64,000 bases of DNA from Hassallia byssoidea VB512170 (GTDB lineage: Bacteria; Cyanobacteriota; Cyanobacteriia; Cyanobacteriales; Nostocaceae). A program made the position numbers and the translations under genes. The notes below the pieces were generated by a model, which did not search any database, was not told where the DNA came from, and was given only the letters and a program-made list of their open reading frames with translations. This document shows positions 35,989-47,200 of this stretch, one piece after another; the stretch's first letter is position 1, and each line of letters begins with the position of its first letter. The stretch lies in the NCBI RefSeq assembly GCF_000817785.2, contig NZ_JTCM02000018.1:1-64000 (forward strand). The letters are read 5' to 3'.

Positions 35989-36867
35989 TTAACCGCTTGT
36001 TGCGATCCAGTGCAGCAGCTCGTTATCGAAGAGGCGACTCTCTTCAAGTTGGGGGGTGTGACTGCTTTTATCGAACACTCTGACAGTCAGATCGCGGAAA
36101 CTCGCACGATACGGCTCCCAAGCAAAGTATGGGGCAACCAGATAGTCGAAACGTCCCAACGCCAGCAATACGGGGATATCGAGATCGGCGAGACCGTTGG
36201 CGATCTCGATGTCGCGAAACACCTCGCCGAAAATGTAGTCGAACATGTCCATGTTGACGTGAACATCTGACCACAGCGGTGTCGCGTCGAAAGTTGGGTC
36301 ATACCAGCTTCTGGCTCCCTGTCGGATGCAGTAGGTGATGAACCGTTTTTCCGGCGCAGCGGCGATTTCATCATACAGCAGTTGTAAATCGCTTTCGAGT
36401 TTTGCCTTACGTTCGGGACAGACCGCTTCTCGCCAATACTCCTCGGTCATTTTGGCGTGAGCGGCGCTATGGCTTGGACCAGTGGCGATTATAACGAGGT
36501 GCGTCACATGCTGCGGATACCTCTTGGCATACTCAAGTGCCATGTAACCGTGACCGGAGTGTCCAATGACCACGATTTCTGACAACGCCAGATGCTGCCG
36601 GATTAGCTCCACATCGGCTAAAATCACGTCGAGTGCATAGTCGGACTTCGTGACCTCACCGACAGGTTTGGAAAAGCCTCTGTGATCGACGAAGATTAAC
36701 TTTAGCTCCCGCCGCAATTCGGCTGAGAAGGTTCTTGGATAATAAATTGAGCTACCGATTACGAGGGCTGGTTTACCGCTGCCCTCAATCGAATAACCCA
36801 GTTCAAAACTTCCGGAACGAATCGTTCCGCGCTCGACGAAGTAATCGGCGTTTCCGAGTTGGGACAT
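35989..36867 (-). CDS. Alpha/beta hydrolase
   Basis: 292 residues from the ATG at 36867 (GAGG upstream); an in-frame ATG fifteen codons earlier is possible. The nucleophile elbow is IGHSGHGYMALEYA, the oxyanion region GSSIYYPRTF, an acid lies near ALGRFDYLVAP, and the final His is in DKSSHTPQLEE. A lid domain lies between residues about 140 and 220. It hydrolyses an unknown ester, amide or similar bond. The base composition looks more GC-rich than its neighbours, so horizontal gain is possible. It follows the minisatellite closely. Confidence 0.9.
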   Translation of the reverse strand: MSQLGNADYFVERGTIRSGSFELGYSIEGSGKPALVIGSSIYYPRTFSAELRRELKLIFVDHRGFSKPVGEVTKSDYALDVILADVELIRQHLALSEIVVIGHSGHGYMALEYAKRYPQHVTHLVIIATGPSHSAAHAKMTEEYWREAVCPERKAKLESDLQLLYDEIAAAPEKRFITYCIRQGARSWYDPTFDATPLWSDVHVNMDMFDYIFGEVFRDIEIANGLADLDIPVLLALGRFDYLVAPYFAWEPYRASFRDLTVRVFDKSSHTPQLEESRLFDNELLHWIATSG

Positions 36868-36930
36868 ATCATAAACCTCGACTACGGTCCGGCTCAAATT
36901 GCATTTACCCACACCCCAAGCAACCGATAA

Positions 36931-37656
36931 CTACTTGACAAATTTCCACTCTAATGTTTTAATTGGTGCTGTTTGAAGCGCCTCAGTCAGTTCGTCATTA
37001 CTGCTAAATTGCACTTGATCGAGATAGCAAGCTTCCACTCTGACAGTAAACTCTTGCTCTTGAAAAGCCCAAGGTTGTACAGTGACAGTGCGATCGCTGC
37101 GTTGCATAACATCGTAGCGTGTATTATTTAGATAAGAAGTAATTTCTAAAGCACGTTCGCCATCAGGTAATTGCTGTTTGCAGAGAATCAGTGACAAGCG
37201 CTCGCACCATAACAAAAAAGCGTAAGCTTCAGCGGCTTCATCTTTGCTAATATTTAACTCCTTACGCCATTGCTCTTGATTTTCTAATTGTTCATCGAGA
37301 AAACTATCCAATTCTTTTGATTCACCGCGCTTTCCCTCATTGAGCAAACTCATGTGCATAGAAATTAGCATCGCCACCCATCGTCCCCGATAGCGGGCAT
37401 TTTGCGTATGCGATCGCAGCCTTTCGAGATAGGTTTTCTTTTCTAAAGTAAAATCTAGTGGAGCACCAGCTTCAGTCAGGTGATTACCTTCCCACTCTTT
37501 TTCCAAATCATCATGATGGGAAATTGCAGCGATCGTTTCCAGCCAGCGTATCGGACGATCCTTTGCATTCCAGTGTCCCGCCAATTCAGCAGCAAGCAAA
37601 GCATGTGCGCGATGATAAATAACTTCCCATCCCTTCTCATGTTGATTAACTATCAT
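36931..37656 (-). CDS. DUF3891 family protein
   Basis: 241 residues, with GAGGATG before the ATG. The conserved start VIYHRAHALLAAELAGHW and the ETIAAISHHDD block match the DUF3891 family known from cyanobacteria and Bacteroidetes. The His/Asp-rich helices hint at a metal-binding, HD-like fold (inference). No signal or membrane segment. Biochemical function is not established. Confidence 0.85.
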   Translation of the reverse strand: MIVNQHEKGWEVIYHRAHALLAAELAGHWNAKDRPIRWLETIAAISHHDDLEKEWEGNHLTEAGAPLDFTLEKKTYLERLRSHTQNARYRGRWVAMLISMHMSLLNEGKRGESKELDSFLDEQLENQEQWRKELNISKDEAAEAYAFLLWCERLSLILCKQQLPDGERALEITSYLNNTRYDVMQRSDRTVTVQPWAFQEQEFTVRVEACYLDQVQFSSNDELTEALQTAPIKTLEWKFVK

Positions 37657-37730
37657 AAATCATCCTCATTAATCTAGAAATTTGTGTAAAATATCCAGGA
37701 CTTACGCAAAAACCAAGATCGCTCCTCCTA

Positions 37731-37770
37731 TTCCTCTGTGTTCTCCGCGCCCTCTGCGGTTCGTTTTTTG
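37731..37770 (+). repeat. Dispersed CCTCTGTGTTCTC...CTCTGCGGTTCG repeat, copy 1
   Basis: About 40 bases closely matched at 40065-40104, each ending CTCTGCGGTTCGTTTTTT. It sits upstream of the ABC permease and falls in the spurious 5' extension of that gene. Confidence 0.8.
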
Positions 37771-37866
37771 GTCATTTTGCGTCAATCCCAATTAATCAGC
37801 TTCCTTATCTTGCACTCATCCACAGCAGAAAATCCATCCACCAAAAGCACGAAAAAAAACGCCCCT

Positions 37867-38757
37867 ATGAATAGATTGACACCCAAAAATTGGATTATTA
37901 TCCAACAGCGATTAACTCCCTACTTCTTTTTGCTACCCGCATTAATTATCTTAGGCTTAACCGTCTTTTATCCAGCACTGCAAGCGTTTTACCTCAGTTT
38001 TACCCGCTACGAATACGACATTACCCAAGCACCGCAATGGGTAGGTTTTGCCAACTTCCAGCGCTTATCCAAAGACCCAGTTTTCTGGCAAACTTTAGTT
38101 AATACACTGATTTATCTTGTCGGTGTAGTGCCCATTTTAGTCATTGCCCCCTTAATTTTGGCAATTTTGGTAAATCAAAAACTACGGGGAATGAATTGGT
38201 TTCGAGCAGCTTACTACACACCAGTAGTAATTTCAATGGTAGTTGCGGGTATCGCCTTCAAATGGCTGTATGCCGAAAACGGCTTACTCAATCAGTTGCT
38301 CAAAGGCATTTTTCCCGAAGGAATTCCTTGGTTAACTAGCCCCAAATTTGCCCTTTATAGTGTAATGGCAGTCACCATCTGGAAAGGATTAGGCTATTAC
38401 ATGGTGATTTATTTAGCCGGCTTGCAATCAATTGGTGCCGATGTCTACGAAGCCGCAGCAATTGATGGTTCAGATGGAATTAGCAAACACTGGGATATTA
38501 CCGTCCCCTTGATGAAACCTTATTTAGCATTAGTAGCAGTAATTTCTGCCATTTCTGCCACCAAAGTCTTTGAAGAAGTCTACATCATGACTGAAGGTGG
38601 ACCGCGTAACAGTTCCAAAACGATAGTTTATTATCTTTATGAACAAGCTTTCAATAACTTAGAAATTAGTTATGCTTGCACAATTGGGCTAGTGTTATTT
38701 TTAATAATTTTGAGCTTATCGATAGTGCGACTCTTCCTTAATGGTGTTAGTTTATAG
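37867..38757 (+). CDS. ABC sugar transporter permease, MalF/UgpA-like
   Basis: 296 residues from the ATG at 37867; the open frame starts earlier, but that stretch is a dispersed repeat and has no family character. There are six hydrophobic segments, and the permease EAA loop reads EAAAIDGSDGISKHWDITVPLMKP. The conserved TPYFFLLPALIILGLTVFYPA start is typical of MalF-type (membrane component 1) proteins. No second permease, binding protein or ATPase is adjacent, so partners must be encoded elsewhere. Likely substrates are sugars or osmolytes such as glucosylglycerol or trehalose (inference). Confidence 0.9.
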   Translation: MNRLTPKNWIIIQQRLTPYFFLLPALIILGLTVFYPALQAFYLSFTRYEYDITQAPQWVGFANFQRLSKDPVFWQTLVNTLIYLVGVVPILVIAPLILAILVNQKLRGMNWFRAAYYTPVVISMVVAGIAFKWLYAENGLLNQLLKGIFPEGIPWLTSPKFALYSVMAVTIWKGLGYYMVIYLAGLQSIGADVYEAAAIDGSDGISKHWDITVPLMKPYLALVAVISAISATKVFEEVYIMTEGGPRNSSKTIVYYLYEQAFNNLEISYACTIGLVLFLIILSLSIVRLFLNGVSL

Positions 38758-38859
38758 AAAAAGTAAGCAGATACATCTTGATAACAGCAATCATAAAAAA
38801 TGAGAGCGCAATAAGTGACGGTAAGTATTGATGAAAACGTCAGTCTAATTGGAGAAACG

Positions 38860-39126
38860 ATGAAAGCAATTAAAGTGATGGCAACCATTGATGAGGAGGG
38901 ACAACTTACTTTAGAGCGACCCTTAATAATAAATAAGAACAGTCGCGTTGAAGTAATAGTCCTCATTCCAGAAGAAACAGAAATCGATGAAGAAGATAAA
39001 TCTAAAGAAGCGATTATAGAAGATTTTCGTCAAGCTTGGCATGAAGCGATGACTGGACAAACGATTTCTGTTGCTCAACTTTGGGAAGGAATTGAGGATG
39101 CAAATAGAGAAACCTTTAATAATTAA
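38860..39126 (+). CDS. RelN-type antitoxin-like protein, apparently without its toxin
   Basis: 88 residues from the ATG at 38860 with TTGGAGAAA upstream; a GTG fifteen codons earlier is less likely. The start MKAIKVMATIDEEGQLTLE is an AbrB/swapped-hairpin-like N-terminus. The tail DFRQAWHEAMTGQTISVAQLW is the toxin-binding region common in cyanobacterial antitoxins. A RelE-like toxin is normally next; here an AraC regulator begins inside the last 29 bases instead. It may be an orphan antitoxin or a regulator. Confidence 0.75.
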   Translation: MKAIKVMATIDEEGQLTLERPLIINKNSRVEVIVLIPEETEIDEEDKSKEAIIEDFRQAWHEAMTGQTISVAQLWEGIEDANRETFNN

Positions 39127-39994
39127 TGCCACCGAACCAGAAAAACTTAAACCAATCCTTCCCAAACCTGTAATTCTTTCCACCCCAGTGACAGGTTGGA
39201 ATGGTTTTTATTTTGCCTATCATCGACAGTTAAATCATAAAATTCCGGAAACTTGCCCTGACCAGCATATTAGTGCCATTTGCATTGAAGGTTTTCAGGC
39301 AAACATGAAAATCAACAAACAATGGCAACATAAATCTTACGCTGCGAGTGATGTCGCGATTTTTCCAGCACACCAAATATCTCCAGCAGTAGAGTTTGAG
39401 CAGGAATTAGGATTTATTATCCTTTGTCTTGAGCCAGAATTTGTGCATCGCGCTGCCTATGAATCAGTTGATGCTGATAACGTTGAAATTATCCAGCAAT
39501 TGCAAAGCCACGATCCCTTAATTCAACAAATTGGACTTGCATTAAAAAGAGAATTAGAAATCAGTATAATTGATAGTCGCCTTTATGCAGAGTCAGCGGC
39601 AAATATGTTGGCAGTGCATTTATTGAAACGCTATTCAACGCGGAAACTTATTATTAAAGAATATACAGGTGGATTGCCAAAGTACAAATTAAAAGAGGTA
39701 CTGACATATATTAACGATAACTTAGAAGCAAATTTATCGCTGGCAGAAATTAGTGCGATCGCTCAAATGAGTCCGCATTATTTTGCCAGCTTATTCAAGC
39801 AATCAACAAAAATCGCACCTCATCAATATGTCACAAAATGCCGAATCGATAAGGCAAAACATTTACTCGCAAAACGAGAATTATCAATTCTACAAGTTTC
39901 CCACCTAGTAGGATTTCAAAGTCAAAGTCATTTTGCTAAAGTCTTCCGTAAATACGTCGGCATTACTCCTCAAGCATTTAGAGCAAATTTCTAA
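39098..39994 (+). CDS. AraC-family transcriptional regulator
   Basis: 298 residues from the ATG at 39098, which has GGAAGGA upstream and overlaps the preceding antitoxin gene by 29 bases. The C-terminal 100 residues are the double helix-turn-helix (NLSLAEISAIAQMSPHYFASLF and ILQVSHLVGFQSQSHFAKVF, ending GITPQAFRANF). The N-terminal part is a cupin-like ligand domain of unknown specificity. Overlap suggests translational coupling to the antitoxin gene. Confidence 0.92.
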   Translation: MQIEKPLIINATEPEKLKPILPKPVILSTPVTGWNGFYFAYHRQLNHKIPETCPDQHISAICIEGFQANMKINKQWQHKSYAASDVAIFPAHQISPAVEFEQELGFIILCLEPEFVHRAAYESVDADNVEIIQQLQSHDPLIQQIGLALKRELEISIIDSRLYAESAANMLAVHLLKRYSTRKLIIKEYTGGLPKYKLKEVLTYINDNLEANLSLAEISAIAQMSPHYFASLFKQSTKIAPHQYVTKCRIDKAKHLLAKRELSILQVSHLVGFQSQSHFAKVFRKYVGITPQAFRANF

Positions 39995-40064
39995 TAAATC
40001 ATACTAATCTCTATATTTTAAATAGCTATATAACAATCCTAAATCATTCATCAAACTCCCTCTT

Positions 40065-40104
40065 TCCTCCTCTGTGTTCTCTGCGTCTCTGCGGTTCGTT
40101 TTTT
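40065..40104 (+). repeat. Dispersed CCTCTGTGTTCTC...CTCTGCGGTTCG repeat, copy 2
   Basis: Second copy of the 37731-37770 repeat, between the AraC gene and the Rieske oxygenase gene. Confidence 0.8.
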
Positions 40105-40209
40105 CCCTATAAACAGAAGATTGCGCTAATTGTCGGAAGATTGCGCGAGACAGCTTTGAAGTGCCAATACTAAACTCAGTGTAATTAACTCAATTAATCG
40201 GAGACATTT

Positions 40210-41196
40210 ATGTCCATGCTGCAAGGGGCACCGTGGCTATTAGCACATCGCGCTATGCTGAAAAATCAACCGATGAAAGTATCACTCTACGGCAACGACT
40301 ACGTACTTTGGCAAGACAGTAAAGGTAAGATTAGTTGCTTGCCGAATGCCTGCCCTCACATGGGTGCTATGCTTTCCGAAGGTTGGTGTGTAACCAAGCC
40401 AGATAATAGTAGTACAGTGGCTTGTCCGTTTCATGCATTGGAATTTGATAGCGCTGGCTGTACAGTTTTACCAGGTTCCGACAAGCCAACAAAATCCTTA
40501 ATCAAGCCATTAGAGTTAATTATTCAAGGCAATTTTATATGGTCTTACGGTGGATATGAACCGAAGATTCCTATCCCAACAGTAATGAATGAAATTGCAG
40601 CAGAGTACGAATTTATTGGTTTTACAGGAAATTGCAGCATCAAAACCGATATTCTCACTCTGCTGCTAAACATGCACGACTACAATCACCAAAATGGTAC
40701 TCATCGTCAGTTATTTGAGATTGAAGAAGTTCAGCTTAAACAGTTTATCGACAACGGATTTCACTCTCATGCTTATATCGATCAACCAAGAACCAAACCT
40801 AAATTCCGCGACATCCTGAAAAACCCGGCACTTTTATTAATGCCAAAAGTGCTTCAGGCTCATTTAGAAAACTTCTTTCCCTACATGGGAATAATGCATG
40901 GTGAAAGTCCGCTTTTAAGCCTCAAAGAGTGTCATTTTTACATTCCCGAATCAGCAAATCAATCTCGCGTTTACGTTCTCATGTTCATGAAAGCACACAC
41001 TCCCATTGCCCATCTGCTCAAAGGAAATCTTCTGCGGTTGATTGAAGTCGTTATTGAGCAAGACGCTGACATTTTAGGCAAACTTTATGCGAATACGCCT
41101 CAGCATATTAAACTCAATAATGAAGTTGGCATCGATTGGGTGCGGCGAAATTTTGAGAATTTCCCCACAGTTGTAGAACCGAATCTTTCTCGTTAA
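40210..41196 (+). CDS. Rieske [2Fe-2S] oxygenase
   Basis: 328 residues with GGAG before the ATG. The Rieske cluster ligands are in NACPHMGAML (Cys-x-His) and VACPFHALEFD (Cys-x2-His). The mononuclear-iron region is likely LLNMHDYNHQNGTHR. It resembles cyanobacterial ring-hydroxylating or pheophorbide a oxygenase-like proteins but is shorter and lacks a clear C-terminal membrane helix, so the substrate is unknown. It is convergent with tamB, 12 bases apart. Confidence 0.88.
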   Translation: MSMLQGAPWLLAHRAMLKNQPMKVSLYGNDYVLWQDSKGKISCLPNACPHMGAMLSEGWCVTKPDNSSTVACPFHALEFDSAGCTVLPGSDKPTKSLIKPLELIIQGNFIWSYGGYEPKIPIPTVMNEIAAEYEFIGFTGNCSIKTDILTLLLNMHDYNHQNGTHRQLFEIEEVQLKQFIDNGFHSHAYIDQPRTKPKFRDILKNPALLLMPKVLQAHLENFFPYMGIMHGESPLLSLKECHFYIPESANQSRVYVLMFMKAHTPIAHLLKGNLLRLIEVVIEQDADILGKLYANTPQHIKLNNEVGIDWVRRNFENFPTVVEPNLSR

Positions 41197-41208
41197 ATCA
41201 ATGCCCAA

Positions 41209-44200
41209 TTAAAACCGCTTTTCATACTCCAACACAGCATTAATGCCACATGAGTAAGTAGCAAAGTTGTCTTCATCGTTACCACTTCCGGCAGAACAAT
41301 TAGAGTTAGAGAATAAAGGCGCAGAACCACGCAAACGCAAGTTATCATTTATTCGGTAGTTAACACCTAATTGTAAAGGGTCTTCGGCAGTCAAAATCTT
41401 GATGCCGGAAAAAGAAATTCTCGGAGTAATATCAATTCCAGCCTCAGCTCCCAATTCCAGACTAGAAGAATCACTGACTGCTGAAATAGTTGGGAATAAA
41501 CGGAATTCACTTAAACCAAATGCATTGCCAATCTGGTTAAAAGTTCCCTGAAGGTTGAGAGCTGAACCTGCTAAGTTAGCAAGTGCCAGCGTACTGTCCC
41601 CACTTCCCAGCGTGTTTACAAAGCTACCACCAAGCAAAGCCACAATTTCGGTTTCGCTGCGTGCGGGACTACTTGTCAATTCTAAATTTTGGTTAAGTTG
41701 GCTAGCCAAACCTTCAACACGCGCTTCAACTTGAATAGTTCTGATCGGTTCAAAGTTGGGAATAAGACCATCGCTATCGTTGATTTCCGATGATACTGAT
41801 GTGGTGGGAACCCGGTTCGGAACCGTATCTAGTACCTTGGCAAATAGCCTGACATTCAATTCCGGATCGAGTCCTCTCTCTGGGGTAAAAATTGCAGTTT
41901 GTTCGTAGCCACGGGCAAGATTGAACTGCGTAGTATACAAATTTACTCCCCCATTTCGCAAGGTAATAGTTCCATCAGGTAACAAATTACCCAAAGCGCC
42001 GTTGATGGTGAGGGTGCCAGTAGCCCCAAAACTGATAAGAGGTGGACGGGTAACTTTTACGTTTTTGGCTAACTCAATCTCTAGATTATTAAACCTGGTC
42101 GTTGTCGTAGCCGCGCCGTTAGTAGGATTGTTTTTGTTCTGTTTGAGGGCTTTGGTTTGAGGTGGAACGCCTACATTATTAGTTCCCGGGTTAGTGGCAT
42201 TATTAGATTCTGCTAACAACACTTGACCATTTGTCAACTGTACTTTGCCGCCAATTATTGGGCTAAGGGCAGCACCAGTAATTTTTACATCGCCACTGAC
42301 ACCACCTTCATACAATCCTTTGAGATTTAACGCCAACTGGTCAAGAGTAACTCTTAAGGGATTGTTTATTTGTACTTGTCGATTCTCGGAAATGGGAATC
42401 TCTCCCGCCGCTGCTACTTTACCCCGGCTATAATTAGCCTGGACATTTTCCACTGTTATACTGTTAAAGTTAAACAGCACTCTGCCGTTGACATCTGTCA
42501 GTTGTCCTGGTAAAGCTTGAGCCGAAAAAACACCATTGTTGATACTAGCAATTCCATTAACAACTGGATCTTTTCTTGTCCCGCGCACCGTTAAGTCTAT
42601 TTCTCCTTGACCATTTTCCAAGGCAACTTGGTTAGTAAACAGATTTAATAACGCCAATCCTTCATTTTTCACCTTTACATCTAGCTGAATTTCATTGCTA
42701 TCAGGTGCTGCTGACGCAAAAGGAAACTGGTAGGGAATGCTACCGCTGATGTTAACTGGTTCTGGACCAGAAACCGTAACTCTACTGCCAAAGTTCAGGC
42801 GTCCGTTGGCATAAGCGAAACTTGCAGCTGCTGATTCTATTGGTTTTTGATTGAGAGTTCCATCGGTGACTTGCAATTCCCCTCTAGCTTGCGGGTTCTT
42901 AATACTGCCTGCTAAAGCTGCTGAAGCGTCCAGATTACCTGTAAAACCAATCGGCAGTTTGACAAAATTATTCAGTACTCCTATAGGGAAATTACTGACT
43001 TGTAATTGACCGGATTGTTCTTCACTGCCTATGACACCTGTAAAAGCGATCAGTCTGTTTTGAGACTCCAGTCGTAAAGGTAACAATCTCAGAACGCCAT
43101 TTTCCAAGCTACCTTCGGCAATTACTTTTTCGGCACTATAACAAAAATCTGTTTCTAAACATTGATTTTGTTCGTCTTTTGCACCCCAAACAAAGTTTTG
43201 ACCGTTCAAATCAAAGTTTACAGCCAATCCTTTTGTCGTACCTGTTTCCACGGCAACTTCACCGTTAAAAGTGCCGGTTAAATCTGCCAATGCTGGCAAA
43301 GGAGAAGCATCCCGCTGCTGTTGATCTTGTTGTGCTAGGAGTGCATCAATTTCATTAAAGCGCAGAAGTTGCGTAAATAACGGCTGATTGGGTAAACCTT
43401 GTGGGATGGTGACTAAATCCGCAGCTTTGCCATAAGTTGGTGCTTGGGCACCGCGTTGGAAATCTTGGATTTCAAATAACTGTGCTACAAGCAAGACATC
43501 TTGGATATTACCTTGATTGATGTTTACTTTGGCTTGTAGTTGCGGAGTTTTGCCATTTTGGTTAAAAGTGCCGCTGAAAGCATAGCGACTGTTTCCTTTG
43601 GCGAATTCGCTATTTGTGAGTGTTGCTATACCGTTGTTGTAGTTGAACTGAGCAGCAAAGCGATCGCCTTTAATTCTGCCTACTTCTGGTTTATCAATAT
43701 TAATATTACCCGTTGTCGCAAATGTTCGCTGATTAACCTCTAAATCTGCTGATATCAATCCAGCGATCGCACCTACACCCAAGCGAATATTCGGTGGCGG
43801 ATTTAATTTCAATACCTGCAAGGGGAAATCTCTGACTTGCACTGCCAAATTATCTCCTTGACTGCGACCGATTGCCGATGCTTGCTGCCACTGCACTACA
43901 AAGGATTCAGGGCGATTATTTTCATTCAGGTTGAAAGCAATGCGATCGCGTGTCCCTGCTAGATTCAAATTTAAACCACGTCCCTGCACTGATTCAACTT
44001 TACCACTCAACACCGGTTCAAAAGCTAAATTATTTACCACCAAGTCGCGTAAATTGAGTTGCCCTTCAACATTTGGCAAAGGTAACTTTCCAGTTACTTG
44101 TCCGCTAAAATCAGCTTTTCCTGCCAAGGCTACCGCATTCGGCAGCTTTATAGGCAATTGTTGCAGATTGTAATTTTGTGCTTGTACATTCAGATTTAAA

Positions 44201-47200
44201 TTAGTAATTTCTGGGATACTTGCTTTCGCGTTAACAAATATATCACCACTAACATTTAAATCTGGAGCCGTAGCTTTGACAATCGTCAGCTTTTGACCAT
44301 TCCAGGCGATCGCAGCATTCAAAGGTTTCTCAAGTCCGGGAATACCTTGAGATAACTGTACATCACCAGCGGCACGCACATCTGATAATTTGGGCGATGC
44401 CACTGTTCCCGCTACTTGCAATTCACCGCCCAAATCACCGCGTAACTGCTGATTAAAGCGGTTTAATTCTACACCCTCAGCCGCCACTAAAGCTTCATAG
44501 CGACCATTGGCAAGTTGAATATTAGAAGCTGTAACTGTCCCACCTGCAACATTTACCCGCGCTTCACCGGTGGCTTGAATATTTTGCCGTTGGGATGCTT
44601 CCAAACTTCCAGCCACATTAAATTGACCGTTTAAATCACCTTGAAACTGCGGTGGTACTTTTGCCAAACGCTGCAAAGGCAGATTATCTGCTATAATTTC
44701 CGCTTGATAGCGACCATTGGCAAGTTGGATATTTGAAGCTGTAACTGTACCCTTTCCAAAATTCACCCTCGCTTGACCGGTGGCTTGAATATTTTGCCGT
44801 TGGGATGCTTCCAAACTTCCCGCCACATTAAATTGACCGTTTAAATCACCTTGAAACTGCGGTGGGACTGATGGCAAACGCTGCAAAGGCACATTATTTG
44901 CTTGCACTTGTGCTTGATAGCGACCATTCGCCAATTGGATATTCGAGGCTGTAACTGTTCCCTTTCCTAAATTCACCCTTGCCCGACCACTGGCTTGAAT
45001 AGTTTCTGGTTGAAAGGAAGTAGCGCTGCCTGCTACATTAAATTGACCGTTTAAATCACCTTGAAGCTGTGGCGGTACTGATGGCAAACGCTGCAACGAC
45101 ACGTTATTTGCTTGGACTTGTGCTTGATACACGCCATTAGCAAGTTGAATATTTGATGCCGTGACTGTGCCATTTCCTACATTCACCCGTGCTTGACCAG
45201 TTGCTTGGATAGTTTCTGGTGTAATTGATTCGGCGCTTCCCGCCACCTGAAACTGACCGATTAGCCTTCCGCGAAAATCCTTAGTGGCTGGTGATAATTC
45301 TTGCACGGCAACATCATTTGCCCGGACTTGTGCTTGATACACGCCATCAGCCAGTCGGATATTTGCAGCTGTGACGGTACCGCCAGCAACGCCCAAACGC
45401 GCTTCGCCTGTGGCTTGCAGAGTTTTCAGGCTAAAATTTTCTCTATTGCCTGCAATTTGGAATTTACCCGCCAAAGGTGCTTGTAAAATAGGCGGAGTCT
45501 TTTTCAACACTCGTCCCAGTCGCACACCTGATGCGATTAATTGGGCGGAAACGTTTTGGTCTTGCAGCTTGATGTTAGAAATTGCAACAGTACCGCCACC
45601 AATTTGAACTCGTCCGTTATCCGAGTCAATTTTGGCAATTTGAAACGGACCGGTAGTGCCGGATAATGTGAAACGACCGTTTAATTGTGCCCCAGCCAAA
45701 GAGACATTTTGCAGTTGTTGTTTGTTTACAAACGGTTCTAACTGTAAGCCTTGAGTTTGGGCTACAGCTTGCCAGCGTTGATTGGCAAAACTGCCAGATG
45801 CCTGTACTGTACCGCCAGGGAGACTAGCAACCACATTGCGGAAAGAGATGCTTTTATCTGGTGCGATCGCTATTTCACCACTTGTTGGGTAAGTAGCCTG
45901 TGGTGCTTGAAAGTCTACCACAGTTTGCACATTACTACCACCGCCACTTAAATTAGCATTACCAGAGACAGTGCCGATTTGCACATTAGACGTATTGACA
46001 TCGTAAACTTTTGCCAATACATCTCCAGGTAGATTTTTGGCGCGGAAATTGACATTTATTTGGGGAACTTTACCTAAAGCGATCGTTCCACCACCAGTGA
46101 CATCGCCGCCTAATTTTACCTTACCTTGAATATCTTTCAGGGTAATTAGGGAAGCAGCAGTCGAAAAATCAAATTTACTGCGGAAGCTATCTAAATCAAC
46201 TTTGTCAATTTTGGCAGGTTTGGTGCTGACAACTGTACCTGAGAGAAATGGCTGTGAGATTCCTCCGCCTATCTGCAAGTCGGTTTTGACTTCTCCAGTT
46301 ACAGCTAAAGGCGATTTTACCTTAAGAGTTTCTAAAGCATTCGCTACACTTACAGGCTGCGATCGCGCTATCAGCTTAAAGCCAGTTTTTGTATCGATGG
46401 TGCCATTAGCCACCACTGGAATTTTACCGTAGCTAGTCGCCACATTATCAACCTTGATTTGCGTACCTTGGAAATTGAGATTTCCTTGGGAATTGATAAA
46501 TGGTTGTGGCACTTTGGGAATCTGAAATCGCACTGCTTGTAAACTAGCGCTTCCTTGTAGTAAAGGTTGTTTTTTCCCGTTTAATTCAACTTGTAAATTT
46601 CCATTAGTTCGCCCCGCCTCTAATATCAGTGGTAATTTAATCAAACTAGTGATATCAGAAGCAAGAAAATCTTGCGCTTGAACCCGTAGTTTAGCTTGTT
46701 GTATCCCTCCTCCCTCTACACGCACATCTCCCCCAAGGGCAATTGTGCCCCCAGTACCGGGCAGTCCTTGCAGGTCAAACCTAATCAGTTTGTTGTTTTC
46801 CAGAAGTTGAGCCGAACCGTTAAGCTGTGAAAACGCCACTGTTGCAGGAGTGGGGGAGGGGGGGAGGGGGAGAGGGGAAGCAGGGGAAGCAGGGGAAGCA
46901 GGGGAAGCAGGGGAAGCAGGGGAAGCAGGGGGAGCAGAAGAAGAAATTTCCCCTTGTCCCCCTTGTCCTCCTTGTCCTCCTTGTCCCCCTAGTCCCCCTT
47001 GTCCACCTGCCTCTCGATACGGTACTAAAACCAAGTTGGCATTGCTAAACCGAATTTTGTCCAAATCAGTCTTAATAGCGCCGCTTTTACCTGGCGGTGC
47101 GATGCTTGTAGTAATCCAGCGCCCTTGTCGATCCTGTTCTATATAAAGATCCGGATTGACTAAAGTGACATCTAGCTTTAATGTACGCTTGGTGAGTAAC

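Noticed and set aside
37738-37866. Longer N-terminus of the ABC permease
   Set aside because: This part is encoded by a dispersed CTCTGCGGTTCG repeat also found at 40065-40104.
46827-47146. Gly/Pro-rich frames on the plus strand opposite tamB
   Set aside because: Same cause: heptad array read on the opposite strand of a clear gene.
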